A stretch of DNA of 7,804 bases from Flavobacteriales bacterium UBA5933 (GTDB lineage Bacteria > Bacteroidota > Bacteroidia > Flavobacteriales > Weeksellaceae). The notes below the pieces were generated by a model. That model searched no databases. It saw nothing but the letters and a program-made list of their open reading frames with translations, and was not told where the DNA came from. Position numbers and translations under genes: made by a program. The stretch spans positions 1 through 7,804 of the forward strand of contig DJDD01000075.1 of the NCBI GenBank assembly GCA_002430925.1. The letters are read 5' to 3'. Below are positions 5,806 through 7,804 of the stretch, piece by piece (position 1 is the first letter of the stretch; each line of letters opens with the position of its first letter).

Positions 5806-7452
5806 TTACTGATTTTTTAACTCAACAATTGTTTTATTTGCTTTGTATAAATGATCACCTAAAATTTCATAATTCTGAATCAAATCTTTATAAAATAAAG
5901 CACTTGTAGTAAGAATTTTTTCTTTTTCTATTGTCTTCATTAAATTAGATTCAGCTTCTTTATAAATGGTATTAATAGTTTTTTCTATACATTCGGCTTG
6001 TTTTATAGAAACTTCTTCATGCATCTCGTTTAAATTCTGATTTAAAATTCGAGTTGCTTGATCTAAATTTTCCTGAAATTCAACTAAATATAGACGCATT
6101 TTAGGCGTAAAATAGCTATTTGTAGTTCTTCGTTTGCGATGTATAGAAGATATTTTTATAGCAATATCTCCAACACTTTCTAAATGATGACAAAGTGTTA
6201 TCAATTTAGAAATGGATAGTGTGTTTTCATTCGGTAAATCAAGTTCTGTTATTTCATTTAGAAATTCGTTCACTTCTTTTTCTAGCTGATCACCTTCTTT
6301 TTCTAATTCCAAAATACGTTCTCTAAAAACTATTATTTTATCTTCGTCACTTTCGGTAATCATTCTACCAAGTGTGTATATAGCTTGTTTAGTAGTTGTT
6401 GCTAGTTTTAATAATTTTTTATTTGCTTCATTTCTGTACAAGTCAGAATTTGTTCCAAACGGAATAGCATAAAATTCAAATTTTTTGCTTGGTTGATGGA
6501 TAGAGAAATATTTTTTCTGACAAAATATAGCTATTTTATTGATAAAAGGATAAAATAAAATAACACCAAAAATATTTGTAATAGTATCAAAAGTGATTAA
6601 TTGTATAGGTAAATTAGTTGAAATTTTAGTGTGAATAAATTTCAATAAATATTCTCCTACAAATAGAAAAATGATAGCAATAACGACATTGAAGAAAGTA
6701 TGAAAAATAGCGACTATTTTTGTTAATTTATCTCCTATTGCTGCTACTAAGTGTGCTGTAAATGTTGTTCCTATGTTTGCACCAAGTACAATCATTGCCG
6801 CTAATTCTGCGGGTAAACCTTTACTTGTGAATAATATTGCAATGGTAATTGATGCAGAAGAAAAATGAACAATAATTGTAATGATAATTCCAAGTAAAAT
6901 AAATAATGCATTAGTTAATATGCTTTGTTGAGATATTTCACGAAAGAAATCTTGTACTTCTTGATGATTTTCTATTGATGGAATAAAGTTTTTTAAAAAA
7001 AATAAAGCAAAGAATAATAAAGATAAGGAAAATAAAATTCCTCCTATCTTCCTTCTATTTCTTTTTTTAGATAAATAAAAAGGAAATGCAATGAGTATTA
7101 ATGGTAAAGCTATCTCTATTAAATCGAACTTCATTCCAAAATAAACCAACCATAAAGTAATGGTTGTACCTATATTGGCACCAAGGATAAGGCCAAATGC
7201 TTTTTTTAAGTTGATAAACCCAGCATTTACAAAACCTAATATAAAAACACTTGCAGCAGAAGAAGACTGTATAGCAGTTGTAAAAACTGTACCAGTAAAA
7301 ATAGTTGATAAATTGTTTTTTGTAAGTTTATTTAAGGTGTTCTTAAAATTTGATCCAGATATAGCTTGTAAATTTTCACTTAGTAATTTTATTGCTAAAA
7401 TAAACAAGGCAATTGCTCCGAAAAGTTGTAATACTAGTATAAAAGCGTGCAT
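5806..7452 (-). CDS. Na+/phosphate cotransporter family protein (NptA/YjbB type) with PhoU-like C-terminus
   Basis: The 548-residue protein probably moves inorganic phosphate across the cytoplasmic membrane together with sodium; direction and substrate are family inference. The membrane part (about 1-310) holds the two inverted Na_Pi_cotrans repeats. Repeat one has QSSSA (62-66) and GANIGTT (91-97). Repeat two has HFSSA (196-200) in place of a second QSSSA, then GANIGTT (224-230) and FHTFFN (250-255). From about residue 340 the chain is soluble and helical, with long E/K-rich helices (ITESDEDKIIVFRERILELE, then LCHHLESVGDIAIKIS) typical of PhoU-like domains, which in this fusion may sense phosphate status or metal. 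The start at 7452 gives a short N-terminus that leads directly into the first helix. It forms a single-gene unit with its own promoter box. Confidence 0.92.
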   Translation of the reverse strand: MHAFILVLQLFGAIALFILAIKLLSENLQAISGSNFKNTLNKLTKNNLSTIFTGTVFTTAIQSSSAASVFILGFVNAGFINLKKAFGLILGANIGTTITLWLVYFGMKFDLIEIALPLILIAFPFYLSKKRNRRKIGGILFSLSLLFFALFFLKNFIPSIENHQEVQDFFREISQQSILTNALFILLGIIITIIVHFSSASITIAILFTSKGLPAELAAMIVLGANIGTTFTAHLVAAIGDKLTKIVAIFHTFFNVVIAIIFLFVGEYLLKFIHTKISTNLPIQLITFDTITNIFGVILFYPFINKIAIFCQKKYFSIHQPSKKFEFYAIPFGTNSDLYRNEANKKLLKLATTTKQAIYTLGRMITESDEDKIIVFRERILELEKEGDQLEKEVNEFLNEITELDLPNENTLSISKLITLCHHLESVGDIAIKISSIHRKRRTTNSYFTPKMRLYLVEFQENLDQATRILNQNLNEMHEEVSIKQAECIEKTINTIYKEAESNLMKTIEKEKILTTSALFYKDLIQNYEILGDHLYKANKTIVELKNQ

Positions 7453-7469
7453 TTATTTTTTATTGTATA

Positions 7470-7477
7470 CAAAAGTA
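7470..7477 (-). promoter_or_regulatory. -7 box of the Na/Pi transporter gene
   Basis: TACTTTTG on the minus strand matches TAnnTTTG exactly and lies 17 bases before the ATG at 7452, giving a predicted leader of about 11-13 bases. A -33 TTTG is not obvious, and no Pho-box-like repeat is visible around it. Confidence 0.5.
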
Positions 7478-7606
7478 TGAAGTCTAATGTAAATAGAATA
7501 TTATCTTTTTTATTTTATTTGGTAATTTTTTTTCAAGTATAAAAATCTGAAAATCAAAAATAAAGTAATTAATTTCAAAAAAAAAGTAAAAAATATCAAA
7601 AAAACA

Positions 7607-7638
7607 TTTGCGAGATTCAAAAAACTGCCCTAATATTG
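7607..7638 (+). promoter_or_regulatory. Promoter for the tRNA gene
   Basis: TTTG (7607-7610) and TAATATTG (7631-7638) are separated by exactly 20 bases, the preferred Bacteroidota spacing, and the second box departs from TAnnTTTG by one base. Transcription would start at about 7642-7644, leaving a precursor leader of about 79 bases before the tRNA. The rest of the gap between 7478 and 7606 is A/T-rich and holds nothing else I can name. Confidence 0.6.
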
Positions 7639-7721
7639 CACCACGAAAAAGGAACAATACTTCTTCACAGAAATAAAGTTCTTGTTTTTAAAATTTGAAA
7701 TATAAAACTTAAAATATTTTT

Positions 7722-7795
7722 GCCGCTGTAGCTCAGCTGGCTAGAGCAGCTGATATGTAATCAGCAGGTCGTGGGTTCGAGTCCCTCTATCGGCT
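7722..7795 (+). tRNA. trnT: tRNA-Thr(UGU)-like gene with unusual bases
   Basis: The cloverleaf is clear: D-stem GCTC/GAGC (7731-7734 with 7744-7747), anticodon stem GCTGA/TCAGC (7749-7753 with 7761-7765) and T-loop TTCGAGT (7776-7782), with discriminator T at 7795 and no encoded CCA. The seven-base anticodon loop is TATGTAA, which places anticodon UGU (Thr) at 7756-7758. Three oddities are seen. Position 33 is A (7755) instead of the near-universal U. Acceptor pair 5-68 is C-U (7726/7790) and pair 7-66 is G-U. T-stem pair 50-64 is U-U (7772/7786). Whether this is the functional Thr tRNA or a decayed extra copy cannot be decided here. It may be the first tRNA of a cluster continuing beyond the window. 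Confidence 0.85.
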
Positions 7796-7804
7796 CAGTA
7801 GAAA

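Noticed and set aside
7160..7480. Plus-strand reading frame of 106 codons
   Set aside because: It lies almost entirely antisense to the 5' part of the Na/Pi transporter gene, whose product is clearly recognisable, and has no promoter or family signal of its own.
7715..7722. TATTTTTG, an exact match to the -7 consensus just before the tRNA
   Set aside because: Transcription from it would start inside the tRNA, so it cannot make the mature molecule; the TTTG-20-TAATATTG pair upstream fits better.
1..7804. CRISPR array, insertion sequence, toxin-antitoxin, defence or phage genes
   Set aside because: No regularly spaced repeats, transposase, integrase or related domains are visible in any frame; all long reading frames are explained by the genes listed.

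Overview
The window looks like a chromosomal segment of a low-GC member of the Bacteroidota, most likely class Flavobacteriia. The evidence is as follows. Promoter-like boxes match the Bacteroidota form TAnnTTTG. No start codon has a Shine-Dalgarno sequence in front of it. The tRNA gene carries no encoded CCA. The NifU-family protein has the doubled N-terminal domain known from this group. The gene set (rpsO-pnp, NifU-like scaffold, Na/Pi transporter fused to PhoU) is ordinary for flavobacteria. The genus cannot be fixed from the sequence alone.

Layout. Positions 1-42 are a perfect palindrome, probably the terminator of a gene that ends before the window. Positions 78-1686 (+) form a tight three-gene operon: an ECF-type sigma factor, a 66-residue soluble protein of unknown function, and a five-helix MscS-like membrane protein. 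A hairpin terminator (1879-1915) closes it. Positions 1941-4561 (+) hold the translation and RNA-decay pair rpsO (ribosomal protein S15) and pnp (polynucleotide phosphorylase), each with its own promoter candidate and terminator. The terminator after pnp is a 15-bp stem that also serves the convergent gene. Positions 4637-5518 (-) encode a NifU-family Fe-S scaffold whose promoter box lies almost on its start codon. Positions 5519-5805 are a noncoding gap with a structured element: a UUCG-tetraloop hairpin, a 15-bp inverted repeat and two flanking direct repeats. Positions 5806-7452 (-) encode a Na+/phosphate cotransporter-family protein with a PhoU-like tail. The window ends with a tRNA-Thr(UGU)-like gene at 7722-7795 that has several unusual bases, including A in place of the near-universal U33.

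How the parts may work together. The sigma/small protein/MscS-like operon has no recognisable anti-sigma gene, so either the small protein or the channel-like protein could control the sigma factor (inference). rpsO-pnp is a classical conserved pair, and the pnp leader can form two mutually exclusive hairpins. The remaining genes appear to be independent housekeeping units. The strongest candidates for something not fully described are the sigma-MscS operon, the structured element at about 5645-5785, and the odd tRNA.
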